64,000 nucleotides of DNA from Bacillota bacterium. GTDB taxonomy: Bacteria > Bacillota > Bacilli > Paenibacillales > Paenibacillaceae. Each line of letters opens with the position of its first letter. Positions within the stretch are counted from its first letter, which is position 1. Of the stretch, positions 23,754 through 31,503 are shown one piece after another. The translations under genes were made by a program, and so were the position numbers. The notes under the pieces were generated by a model that made no database searches, was not told the origin of the DNA, and worked only from the letters and a program-made list of their open reading frames with translations. Where the stretch lies: positions 124,001-188,000 of the forward strand of contig JAEWPC010000090.1 in NCBI GenBank assembly GCA_023460795.1, given 5' to 3'.

Positions 23754-23865
23754 ATGTGTCTCCTGGAGGAGCGGAGCGTCGGCCTTTGCCAGCGTGAAAT
23801 TTCCTCGTTACGAGGTTACAAATTCAAAATTTCACGCTGGGAACAGCCGCCGGAAGGAGATACAT
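23754..23865 (-). repeat. Structured 3'-UTR element, copy 2
   Basis: A 112-bp homologue of copy 1 on the opposite strand, which again places it sense to its own upstream gene (35 bp after the peptidase stop). Terminal inverted repeats are AGGAGATACAT and ATGTGTCTCCT (one mismatch). The inner stem is longer and perfect: CCAGCGTGAAATTT (23789-23802) with AAATTTCACGCTGG (23827-23840), plus nested CCTCG/CGAGG. Confidence 0.85.
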
Positions 23866-23900
23866 ATCCCGCTCAACCTACCATCGAAAAAACAAATTAA

Positions 23901-25034
23901 TTATCGCGACGCCGTTTCCTCAACGATGGCGATCACAAGCTCGGTCACTTTTACCATATCGTCCGCTTTGATGCGTTCGTTCGTCGTGTGGATGTCTTCG
24001 TAGCCGACGGCGAGGTTGATGGTCGGCACTCCGTTGCCGTTGAACATGTTGGCGTCGCTGCCGCCGCCCGATGCGAACGTGCGCGGCGTCAGGCCGATCT
24101 TGGCGATCGCGGATTTCGCGACCTGCACTACTTCGTCTTCGTCGCCGTAGTTGTACGCCGGATAAATCGTGAGTGACTGGAAGTCGAACTCCGCGCCGTA
24201 CTCTTTCGCCGCGGCGGCGACCGCCTCGCGCATCGACTCGACTTGGCGCTCCATCTTCTCTTGCACTTGGCTGCGGGCTTCGGCGTAAATTTTGATCGAA
24301 TCCACGACGATGTTCACTTCGCCTCCGCCTTCGAAGCGGCCGATATTCGCCGTCGTCTGGCTGTCGATACGGCCGAGCTTCATCAGGGATACCGCTTTGG
24401 AAGCGACTTGAACGGCGCTGATGCCGTCTTCCGGGTTCACGCCGGCGTGCGCGGCTTTGCCTTTGATCGTGATGAATTGACGCGAATTCGTCGGCGCGGC
24501 GACCGCGATGGCCCCGACTTCGCCGTTCGAATCGAGCGCATAGCCGAATTTCGCGCGAAGACGCGAGCCGTCCATCGCCCGAGAGCCGAGCAAGCCGGAC
24601 TCTTCGCCGACGGTGATGACGAACTGGATCGCCCCGTGAGGGATGTTATTCTCCTTAAGCAGGCGGATGGCTTCGAGCATCGCCGCCAAACCTGCTTTAT
24701 CGTCGGAGCCAAGAATCGTCGTGCCGTCGCTGCGGATATAACCATCGTCGTCGAGACGCGGTTTTATGCCATTGCCAGGGGATACCGTATCCATATGGGA
24801 AGTGAACAGCAGCGCGGGTACTTTCTCATGCCCTGCGCTTGCCGGCAGCCATGCGAACAGGTTGTTCGCGCCGTGGCCGATCGTGGCGCCTACGTCGTCT
24901 TCGGTCACTTCAAGGCCGAGCGCCTCGAACTTGCCGCGCAGCACCTTGCTGATCTCGGCTTCGTGTTTCGTCTCGCTGTCGACTTGAACGAGCTCCATGA
25001 ACTCGGAGATTAAGCGTTCTTTCTGTACCATCAT
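23901..25034 (-). CDS. yqjE: M20-family peptidase (YqjE / peptidase T-like)
   Basis: 377 residues. Metal ligands of the di-zinc M20 fold are visible: TSHMDTVSPG (about 78-87), GSDDKAG (about 109-115), the catalytic VGEESGLLGSRA (Glu pair, about 141-152), ALDSNGEVG and the final His in YEDIHTTNE. A dimerisation domain lies at about 180-290. These enzymes cut small peptides or release amino acids from N-acylated substrates; the substrate is not certain. AGGAGGAAAG precedes two adjacent ATGs (25034 and 25031); either could start. The name follows the Bacillus gene in this neighbourhood. Confidence 0.9.
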   Translation of the reverse strand: MMVQKERLISEFMELVQVDSETKHEAEISKVLRGKFEALGLEVTEDDVGATIGHGANNLFAWLPASAGHEKVPALLFTSHMDTVSPGNGIKPRLDDDGYIRSDGTTILGSDDKAGLAAMLEAIRLLKENNIPHGAIQFVITVGEESGLLGSRAMDGSRLRAKFGYALDSNGEVGAIAVAAPTNSRQFITIKGKAAHAGVNPEDGISAVQVASKAVSLMKLGRIDSQTTANIGRFEGGGEVNIVVDSIKIYAEARSQVQEKMERQVESMREAVAAAAKEYGAEFDFQSLTIYPAYNYGDEDEVVQVAKSAIAKIGLTPRTFASGGGSDANMFNGNGVPTINLAVGYEDIHTTNERIKADDMVKVTELVIAIVEETASR

Positions 25035-25100
25035 CTTTCCTCCTGGGCATGCCTATTTTATAATAGAGGGACAAACTGATCGAAATGAGGGACTCTGTCA

Positions 25101-25196
25101 ATGAACAACCGTCTAATGAAAATCGTCGTCTACGCCGTACTCGTTACCATGGTCGTTACTACGATCGTCATGAGCGTTGGGTTCATGTTCGAATAG
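25101..25196 (+). CDS. prli42: Prli42-type membrane miniprotein
   Basis: 31 residues, below normal ORF cut-offs. A short basic start (MNNRLMK) is followed by a single membrane helix (IVVYAVLVTMVVTTIVMSV). This is the pattern of Prli42, the miniprotein reported in Listeria to anchor the stressosome to the membrane, for which the KIVVYxML-like opening is diagnostic. GAGGG lies about 9 nt before the ATG. It diverges from the yqjE-type gene, and its last 14 nt overlap the lipB end on the other strand. Confidence 0.72.
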   Translation: MNNRLMKIVVYAVLVTMVVTTIVMSVGFMFE

Positions 25197-25872
25197 CGGC
25201 TGCGGCAGCGGGCTCGCTCTCGAACGCATCCATGAAATGCGGGATGATCCGGCGTCCGATATCCTCCACGTTTAACGTCAACCCGGTGAGCGCTTCGATT
25301 GAAGTAACGCCGTATTCGACGATTCCGCAAGGAATGATCCCCTGAAATCCGTCTTGCTCCACGTTGCGCTTAACGTTCAATGCAAACCCGTGACTGGTGA
25401 CGAAGCCTCGCCGGGAGCGGGCTTTGTTGAATTTGACGCCGATAGCGGCAATCTTCGCGTCTCCAACCCAGACGCCGGTATACTCCGGCTTCCTTCCGCC
25501 TTCGATGCCGAATTCGGCCAGCAGACGAATGATCGCTTCCTCGAGCGTCCGCAAATACTTATGTAAATCCAGTCCTGCCGCATCCAAATACAAGAGCGGA
25601 TAGCCCACAAGCTGCCCGGGACCGTGATACGTAATGTCTCCGCCGCGGTCGATCTCGTACAGGGAAATCCCTCGCCTAGAGAGCTCCTCCGCGCTATATA
25701 ACAAATGTTCCGGATGACGGTCGGAACCGATCGTATACGTCGGCGGATGCTCCAGCAGCAGCAGCGTCTCGTCCCGTTCCTCGCGATCGATCTCCTTCAC
25801 GAGCCTCTTCTGCAATTCCCAAGCCTCGCCGTAATCGATCATGGACAACCATTGCGTCGATATCGTTCTCAT
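25183..25872 (-). CDS. lipB: Octanoyl-[acyl-carrier-protein]:protein N-octanoyltransferase
   Basis: 229 residues. It moves octanoate from ACP to lipoyl domains, the first step of lipoate synthesis. Key segments are the substrate-site RGGDITYHGPGQLVGYPLLYL (about 76-96, shown here in two parts: RGGDITYHGPG and QLVGYPLLYL), the catalytic lysine in AAIGVKFNK and the catalytic Cys in IIPCGIVEYGVTS (about 182). GGAGGAGG lies 12 nt before the ATG, a long spacing. It stands downstream of bkdB, whose product carries a lipoyl domain. B. subtilis uses LipM/LipL instead. Confidence 0.94.
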   Translation of the reverse strand: MRTISTQWLSMIDYGEAWELQKRLVKEIDREERDETLLLLEHPPTYTIGSDRHPEHLLYSAEELSRRGISLYEIDRGGDITYHGPGQLVGYPLLYLDAAGLDLHKYLRTLEEAIIRLLAEFGIEGGRKPEYTGVWVGDAKIAAIGVKFNKARSRRGFVTSHGFALNVKRNVEQDGFQGIIPCGIVEYGVTSIEALTGLTLNVEDIGRRIIPHFMDAFESEPAAAAAIRT

Positions 25873-26017
25873 GACGATGACCGACCTCCTCCCTACGTGA
25901 CATTATCCATTGTAACGCAATCCCAACCCCGACTCAATTCGATGGCGCATGCAGACGACAAGAGGCTGTCCCTCGGTCCGTGCGAACCAGACGGGACAGC
26001 CTTTAAGAAATTCTCTA

Positions 26018-27313
26018 TTAATACAGCTTCGTATCCATGTTGTAGCTCTCCAGGATCGCCTTGATCCGCTGATGGAACTTGCCGCAGATGACTCCGTCCA
26101 GAATCCGATGGTCGAACGACAAGCAAAGGTTGACCATGGATCGAACGCCGATCATGTCCCCGATGACGACTGGACGCTTCACGATCGCTTCGAACGTGAG
26201 AATGGCAGCCTGCGGGAAGTTGATGATCGGATAGGACAGCACCGATCCGAACGTGCCGGTGTTGTTGAGCGTGAACGTGCCGCCTTGCATGTCGCTAAGC
26301 TTCAGCTTGCCCTCGCGGGTCCGTTTGGCCAGATCGTTGATCTCGTGCGCGAGACCGACGATGTTCTTCTGGTCGGCGTTGCGGACTACCGGCGTCAATA
26401 CGGAGCCTTCCGTACCGACGGCCAGCGAGATGTTGATATCGCGTTTCACCGTGATTTTGTCCGACGCCCAGACGGAGTTCATGATCGGGAACTCTTTGAT
26501 CGCCGATACGACCGCGTTCATCAGGAACGGCATATACGTAAGGTTAATGCCTTCGTTCTTCATGAAGTCGTCCTTCAGCTTGGAACGCAACTGCACGAGG
26601 TTCGTAAGATCGACCTCGATCATCGTCCAAGCGTGCGGAATCTCGTTCATGCTCTGACGCATATTCTTAGCGATCGTATTGCGAATCGGCGTCACGTCGA
26701 TGTAATATTCGCGTCCCGGTGCCGTAGCGCCCTCGACGACGACGGTCGGAAGCTCCGGCGTCTCGGCGACGCGCGGGGCATGGATCGGCGCTGCCGAAGC
26801 GGCTGCACCAGGCTTGTATTCCAGCACGTCCTTGCGCGTAATGCGTCCGCCTTCGCCCGTACCCGGAACTAAGCTTAAGTCGATGCCTCGTTCAGCGGCG
26901 ATTCTCTGCACCGCCGGCGAATAGCGGGCCCTCATCGGCGAGTTCGCATCGAACGCAGCCGCGGCTGCCGCCGCAACGCCGGCAGGCCGAGCGCTCGTCT
27001 GCGCCTGCGCGGACTGTTGCGCCGCCGGCGCGGTCGTCGCAGCAGGCGTATCCGCCGTCGCCTCGACTTCCGTCTCGACAAGACAGATCGCTGCGCCTAC
27101 TTCGATCGTCTCGCCCGCTCCCGCCAGTATTTTGACGAGAGTTCCTTTCACGGTGGAAGGGAGCTCCGCGTTCACTTTATCGGTGATGAGCTCGCACAGC
27201 GGCTCGTACATATCCACGCTGTCCCCCGGTTGCTTCAGCCATTGGTCGATCGTTGCGGATACGAGCGATTCGCCGAGCTGAGGCATCGTTACTTCGACGA
27301 CTTGTTTTCCCAT
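26018..27313 (-). CDS. bkdB: Branched-chain 2-oxoacid dehydrogenase E2 (lipoamide acyltransferase)
   Basis: 431 residues from the ATG at 27313 (AAGGAGATTGG upstream). Order of domains: a lipoyl domain (about 3-77; the lipoylated Lys lies in ELITDKVNAELPS), an Ala/Gln/Pro-rich linker, a peripheral-subunit-binding domain (RYSPAVQRIAAERGIDLSLVPGTG in the 125-150 region) and the catalytic acyltransferase domain ending in SFDHRILDGVICGKF (active-site His). It forms the core of the complex making branched acyl-CoA primers for iso/anteiso fatty acids. Last gene of the bkd cluster. Confidence 0.93.
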   Translation of the reverse strand: MGKQVVEVTMPQLGESLVSATIDQWLKQPGDSVDMYEPLCELITDKVNAELPSTVKGTLVKILAGAGETIEVGAAICLVETEVEATADTPAATTAPAAQQSAQAQTSARPAGVAAAAAAAFDANSPMRARYSPAVQRIAAERGIDLSLVPGTGEGGRITRKDVLEYKPGAAASAAPIHAPRVAETPELPTVVVEGATAPGREYYIDVTPIRNTIAKNMRQSMNEIPHAWTMIEVDLTNLVQLRSKLKDDFMKNEGINLTYMPFLMNAVVSAIKEFPIMNSVWASDKITVKRDINISLAVGTEGSVLTPVVRNADQKNIVGLAHEINDLAKRTREGKLKLSDMQGGTFTLNNTGTFGSVLSYPIINFPQAAILTFEAIVKRPVVIGDMIGVRSMVNLCLSFDHRILDGVICGKFHQRIKAILESYNMDTKLY

Positions 27314-27348
27314 AACCAATCTCCTTCCCTGCATCCGGCTGCAGGCTT

Positions 27349-28335
27349 CTAATACCGTGCCAGCTCCAGCATAGCCGCTTTGACTTTCTCTTTGTTCAGC
27401 AGGAAATGCTTCTCTCCCGGCGGGTTAATAGCCATGGCCGGAATGTCCGGGCCGCACAGCCTGCGGATCGGCGCGTCCAGATCGTAAAGCAGCTCTTCGG
27501 CGATCATCGCGGCCACTTCGGCTCCGACTCCGCCGGTCTTGTTATCTTCGTGAATGATGAGAACTTTGCCCGTCTTCGCCGCAGCTTCGAGAATCGCTTC
27601 CCGATCGAGCGGTTGAATCGTGCGCAGATCGAGAATATGCGCTTCTACGCCCTCGTCCCGCGACAGTTCTTCCGCAGCCTGCATCGCGAAGTGAAGCGGC
27701 ATGCTGTAGCCGATAACCGTAATGTCGCTGCCTTCTCTCATGACGTTCGCTTTGCCGATCGGCACGATATAGTCCACGTCCGGCACTTCGTCGGTAATGA
27801 GGCGGTAGCACTTCTTGTTCTCGAAGAACAGCACCGGATCCGGATCGCGGATGGCTGCCTTCAGCAAGCCTTTCGCGTCGTATGCCGTAGCCGGAGCGAC
27901 GATCTTAAGGCCAGGCGTGCCGAAGAACACCGACTCCGGACACTGGGAATGGTACAAGCCGCCGAAGATCCCGCCGCCGATCGGCGCGCGGATGACGACC
28001 GGACAATCCCAATCGTTATTGGAGCGATAACGGATCTTCGCCGCTTCGCTGATGATTTGGTTCGTTGCCGGGAACATGAAGTCGGAATATTGCATCTCCG
28101 CGACCGGTCTCATTCCGACCATCGCCGCCCCGATCGCCACGCCGGCGATCGCGGACTCCGCCAGCGGAGTATCGATCGCCCGATCCTCGCCGAACTGCTG
28201 GTAGAGGCCCTTGGTCGTGCCGAACACGCCGCCCTTCTTGCCGACGTCCTCGCCGAGGACGAATACGCTGCCGTCGCGTTCCATCTCTTCCTTCATGGCC
28301 AGACGAATCGCTTCGATATATTCGATGACCGCCAT
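27349..28335 (-). CDS. bkdAB: Branched-chain 2-oxoacid dehydrogenase E1 beta subunit
   Basis: 328 residues, with the transketolase pyrimidine-binding domain (EALR-type start MAVIEYIEAIRLAMKEEM, VLGEDVGKKGGVFGTTKGL at about 25-43, and TPLAESAIAGVAIGAAMVG at about 56-75) and the C-terminal transketolase domain (VIHEDNKTGGVGAEVAAMI, about 258-276). With the alpha subunit it decarboxylates branched-chain 2-oxoacids using thiamine diphosphate. Its start overlaps the bkdAA stop by one base. Confidence 0.95.
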   Translation of the reverse strand: MAVIEYIEAIRLAMKEEMERDGSVFVLGEDVGKKGGVFGTTKGLYQQFGEDRAIDTPLAESAIAGVAIGAAMVGMRPVAEMQYSDFMFPATNQIISEAAKIRYRSNNDWDCPVVIRAPIGGGIFGGLYHSQCPESVFFGTPGLKIVAPATAYDAKGLLKAAIRDPDPVLFFENKKCYRLITDEVPDVDYIVPIGKANVMREGSDITVIGYSMPLHFAMQAAEELSRDEGVEAHILDLRTIQPLDREAILEAAAKTGKVLIIHEDNKTGGVGAEVAAMIAEELLYDLDAPIRRLCGPDIPAMAINPPGEKHFLLNKEKVKAAMLELARY

Positions 28336-29363
28336 CAGCTCTTCACCTCGCTTGAATCCGCATAGACGTACAGTTCCGAGTCTTCCGCGGGCTGGAACGG
28401 AGCACGCTCCGCATACTGGGTAGCCTCGTCGATGATCGCCCGAAACTCAGCCAGCAGCTTCGTTTCCTGTTCGTCTGACCATAACCCCGCTTCGACGAGA
28501 TAATTCTTGAAGGTAACGATCGGATCGTTCTGCTTGAACGGCTCGACTTCTTCCTTCGTCCGGTAATCCAAATCGTTATCCGTCGTGGAGTGTCCCGTCA
28601 CGCGATACGACATAATCTCGACGAGCGTAGGCCCTTCGCCGGCGATCGCCCGTTCGCGGGCTTCCTTCACGACGCGGTACACTTCGAGCGGATCGTTGCC
28701 GTCCACGCGGAAGCCCGGGAACCCGTAGCCTATCGCGCGCTCGTAGATGTTGCCCCGCGTCTGCTTCGACAAAGGCACGGAGATCGCATACTGGTTGTTC
28801 TGGCAGACGAAAATAACCGGCAGCTTATGCACGCCCGCGAAGTTGCAGCCTTCGTGGAAATCGCCTTGGTTGCTCGAGCCGTCCCCGAACGAGACGATCG
28901 ACACGGATTTCTCGCCGCGCATCTTCGCGGCGAGCGCGATGCCGGTCGCGTGCGGCACTTGCGTCGTTACGGGACTCGAGCCCGTCACGATGCGCAGACG
29001 CTTGGAGCCGAAGTGGCCCGGCATCTGGCGGCCCGCGCTATTCGGATCCTCCGCCTTGGCGAACAGGGACAGCATCAGATCTTTGACCGTCATGCCGACG
29101 GAAAGCACGAACCCGTAATCCCGATAGTAAGGCAGGAACCAGTCGGTCTTCGTATCCATCGCGAAACCCATGGCGACCTGCGAGGGCTCCTGGGTAATGC
29201 CCGAAATATGAAAATTCACCTTGCCTGCGAGCTTAAGCAATTGACCTCGCTCGTCGAACTTCCGAGCAAGCTGCATCATTCTGTACATCTCGACGACTCG
29301 CTCGTCTGATAAGCCTAGCGCAGCATGTCTTGAAGATTGCTGGACGGAACCGGACTGTTTCAT
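28335..29363 (-). CDS. bkdAA: Branched-chain 2-oxoacid dehydrogenase E1 alpha subunit
   Basis: 342 residues. The thiamine-diphosphate motif is intact (VSFGDGSSNQGDFHEGCNFA, about 152-171, ending with NNQYAIS at about 181). The phosphorylation-loop-like region reads GHSTTDNDLDYR (about 257), which is the form seen in branched-chain rather than pyruvate E1 proteins. TAGGAGG precedes the ATG. Two TATAAT hexamers lie within the 180 bp after lpdV, so a promoter here is likely and the E1-E2 genes may be transcribed apart from lpdV. Confidence 0.94.
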   Translation of the reverse strand: MKQSGSVQQSSRHAALGLSDERVVEMYRMMQLARKFDERGQLLKLAGKVNFHISGITQEPSQVAMGFAMDTKTDWFLPYYRDYGFVLSVGMTVKDLMLSLFAKAEDPNSAGRQMPGHFGSKRLRIVTGSSPVTTQVPHATGIALAAKMRGEKSVSIVSFGDGSSNQGDFHEGCNFAGVHKLPVIFVCQNNQYAISVPLSKQTRGNIYERAIGYGFPGFRVDGNDPLEVYRVVKEARERAIAGEGPTLVEIMSYRVTGHSTTDNDLDYRTKEEVEPFKQNDPIVTFKNYLVEAGLWSDEQETKLLAEFRAIIDEATQYAERAPFQPAEDSELYVYADSSEVKS

Positions 29364-29543
29364 GGGCGCGTCCTCCTAGCTTTCGCTTTGTATTATAACC
29401 TGGTCTTAATACTTGAACTTAATTCCTATTATACTCTCCTCGGCAACAAAAAGAAACGTCCAACTACACAGGTTTCCAAGCGAGCTTCAAGCGCGCCTGG
29501 ACCTTTGCAGGGACGATGCGGACAAGCCGCGGTTTCGATATGG

Positions 29544-30974
29544 TTAAGCGTGTCCGGCTCCGCCGTCCAACGCCAGCATGACCTCTTGCAGCGCTTCGGA
29601 CAGCGTCGGATGCGGATGAATCGCGCGGCCGATTTCCCATGGCACGGCATCCAGCAGCTTCGCGAGCGACGCTTCGGCGATCAGATCGGTCGCGTGCGCG
29701 CCGACGAGATGAACGCCGAGCAAGTCTCCGCTCTTCTCGTCCGCGACGACTTTCGCGAACCCTTCGGCTTCGCCGTACACGAGCGCTTTGCCGAGAATCC
29801 GCAAAGGAATCTTGGCCGTCTTCACGGTATAGCCGCCCGCCTTCGCGTCGGCTTCGGAATAACCGATCGAAGCGGCTTCCGGTCTTGAATAGATGCAGCG
29901 GGGGATATCCCGGTCGGCCGAGCGCGGCAGCTTCGCGCCTAGCATATGGTCGATCGCTACCGCGGCTTCGTGCATGGCCGCATGCGCCAGCTGAACGCCT
30001 CCGATGCAGTCGCCGATCGCGTAGATGTGGGACTCTCCCGTCTGCAGCGTCTTCGGATCGACGACGACAAACCCTCGATCCGTCTTCACGTCCGTATTCT
30101 CCAGCGTCAGATGCTCGACGTTGCCTTGCCGGCCTACCGATACGAGCATCTTCTCGGCGCTCAGCGAATGCGTTGCGTCGCCTTCGGCAACGTCCACATG
30201 CACGCCGCTCTCGTCAACCCGGCACGTATCGATCTGAAGCGCGGCGCCTGTCAGCAGGCGGACGCCTCTCTTCTTAAGCGCCTTGGCCAGCTCCGTGCTA
30301 ACGTCCCGGTCTTCTCCCGGCACGAGCCGGTCCGCTGCCTCCACGATCGTCACTTCCGCGCCGAAGTCGCTCAGCATCGAAGCCCATTCCACGCCGATGA
30401 CGCCGCCTCCGACGATGACGATCGACTTCGGCAGTCCCTGCCAGCCGAACGCTTCGTCGCTCGTGACGACCGTCGACCCGTCGTACGGCAGACCGTCCAA
30501 CCGACGAGGCCGCGACCCCGTCGCGATAATGACGTTCTTCGGCACGACGGTTTCGGTCTCGCCGTTATCCAGCGCAACGAACACCGACCCGCTGCGCGGA
30601 GAGAATATATTTGGACCGATAATATTGCCGCTCCCGTGCAGCACCTGGATGCGATGCTGCTTCATGAGCGCTTGCAAACCTTTATGTAATTGCTCGACGA
30701 TTCCGGTTTTACGCGATAGCACCGTCGTCCAATCGACGCGAATATCCCCGCTCGGAACCTGCACTCCGTAGCTTGCGGCAGCCAAGGTCGTCGCATACAC
30801 TTCCGCGCTCCGAAGCAACGATTTGCTCGGAATGCAGCCGCGGTGCAGACAGGTGCCGCCAAGCTTGTCCTGCTCGATGATCACGACGCTTCGTCCGGCT
30901 TGCGCCGCCCGGACCGCCGCGGTATAGCCTCCCGGACCGCCGCCGATAATGGCGACATCGACTTCGATTGGCAT
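29544..30974 (-). CDS. lpdV: Dihydrolipoamide dehydrogenase (E3)
   Basis: 476 residues from the ATG at 30974 (GGAGGGG upstream). The FAD-binding GGGPGGYTAAV (about 11-21) is followed by the redox-active disulfide in GGTCLHRGCIPSK (about 39-51), the NAD-binding IVGGGVIGVEWA (about 180) and the C-terminal active-site HPHPTLSE (His about 450). E3 reoxidises the lipoyl arms of E2. The gene is first of the bkd group here; bcd, ptb and buk, which accompany it in B. subtilis, are absent. Confidence 0.95.
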   Translation of the reverse strand: MPIEVDVAIIGGGPGGYTAAVRAAQAGRSVVIIEQDKLGGTCLHRGCIPSKSLLRSAEVYATTLAAASYGVQVPSGDIRVDWTTVLSRKTGIVEQLHKGLQALMKQHRIQVLHGSGNIIGPNIFSPRSGSVFVALDNGETETVVPKNVIIATGSRPRRLDGLPYDGSTVVTSDEAFGWQGLPKSIVIVGGGVIGVEWASMLSDFGAEVTIVEAADRLVPGEDRDVSTELAKALKKRGVRLLTGAALQIDTCRVDESGVHVDVAEGDATHSLSAEKMLVSVGRQGNVEHLTLENTDVKTDRGFVVVDPKTLQTGESHIYAIGDCIGGVQLAHAAMHEAAVAIDHMLGAKLPRSADRDIPRCIYSRPEAASIGYSEADAKAGGYTVKTAKIPLRILGKALVYGEAEGFAKVVADEKSGDLLGVHLVGAHATDLIAEASLAKLLDAVPWEIGRAIHPHPTLSEALQEVMLALDGGAGHA

Positions 30975-31132
30975 GGCGTTTCCCCTCCGTATAGTTGCTC
31001 GTTCTCTATTGTACCTTTTTTTGCTGCTAGGAACAAAATCCCCGGAAAAATGTGCCAATGCGACGCTTTCATAGACAATAAACCCTGGAATCGTTATGAT
31101 TATAGAAGTGGAAGGAGGGCCCTTATCATCCT

Positions 31133-31447
31133 ATGAAATTAATTATTCAGAGGCTCATCGCCATTCTGCTTCTCGTTATACCCGGCCTGTCGGCCGCCAA
31201 AGGGTTCCTGCTTATGAAAGACGCCCTCTTCGATTACTTCGCGGATATGGGAGACGTGAAGATTACCCCGAATTTCTCCTGGGGTTCGTTCATTCTCGGA
31301 GCGTTCTTGTTCCTGCTTGGAATCGCCTTTATCGGCGGATGGGTGTTCTATCGCGACCGCAAGCGCAATTATTTGGCTCCGCGCTTCCGTCCTAAGCGGC
31401 CGCCCCGTCCTAAACCCGCGCCCGAAGACAACCAATCGGAACAATAA
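31133..31447 (+). CDS. yqzF: DUF2627 membrane protein (YqzF-like)
   Basis: 104 residues with two membrane helices (about 5-27 and 48-73). The loop between them contains FDYFADMGDVKI, and the basic Pro-rich tail (RPKRPPRPKPAPED) is cytosolic. Size and layout match the DUF2627/YqzF family, and in Bacillus the gene lies in the same spo0A-bkd neighbourhood. AGGAGG lies about 12 nt before the ATG. It is transcribed against its neighbours and shares a terminator with the PrsA-like gene. Function unknown. Confidence 0.82.
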   Translation: MKLIIQRLIAILLLVIPGLSAAKGFLLMKDALFDYFADMGDVKITPNFSWGSFILGAFLFLLGIAFIGGWVFYRDRKRNYLAPRFRPKRPPRPKPAPEDNQSEQ

Positions 31448-31465
31448 ACGATTGTCTACCAAAAG

Positions 31466-31498
31466 AGGCTCCTGCGCCCAATCGGGCACAGGAGCCTT
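31466..31498. terminator. Bidirectional terminator between convergent genes
   Basis: Stem AGGCTCCTG-GCCC / GGGC-CAGGAGCCT (single C and A bulges opposed) with an AATC loop. It is flanked by AAAAG on the left and TTTGT on the right, between the DUF2627 gene (+) and the PrsA-like gene (-). Confidence 0.85.
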
Positions 31499-31503
31499 TG
31501 TCG

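Larger units (their letters stand above)
23157..23900. other. 744-bp intergenic repeat island between convergent genes
   Basis: No gene is supported here. The order is: permease stop, structured element copy 1 (23200-23309), plus-strand terminator (23343-23374), 51-bp array B (23427-23600), minus-strand terminator (23691-23725), structured element copy 2 (23754-23865), peptidase stop. The layout is nearly mirror-symmetrical. Open frames in the array exist on both strands because 51 is a multiple of three and have no ribosome binding sites. Confidence 0.8.
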
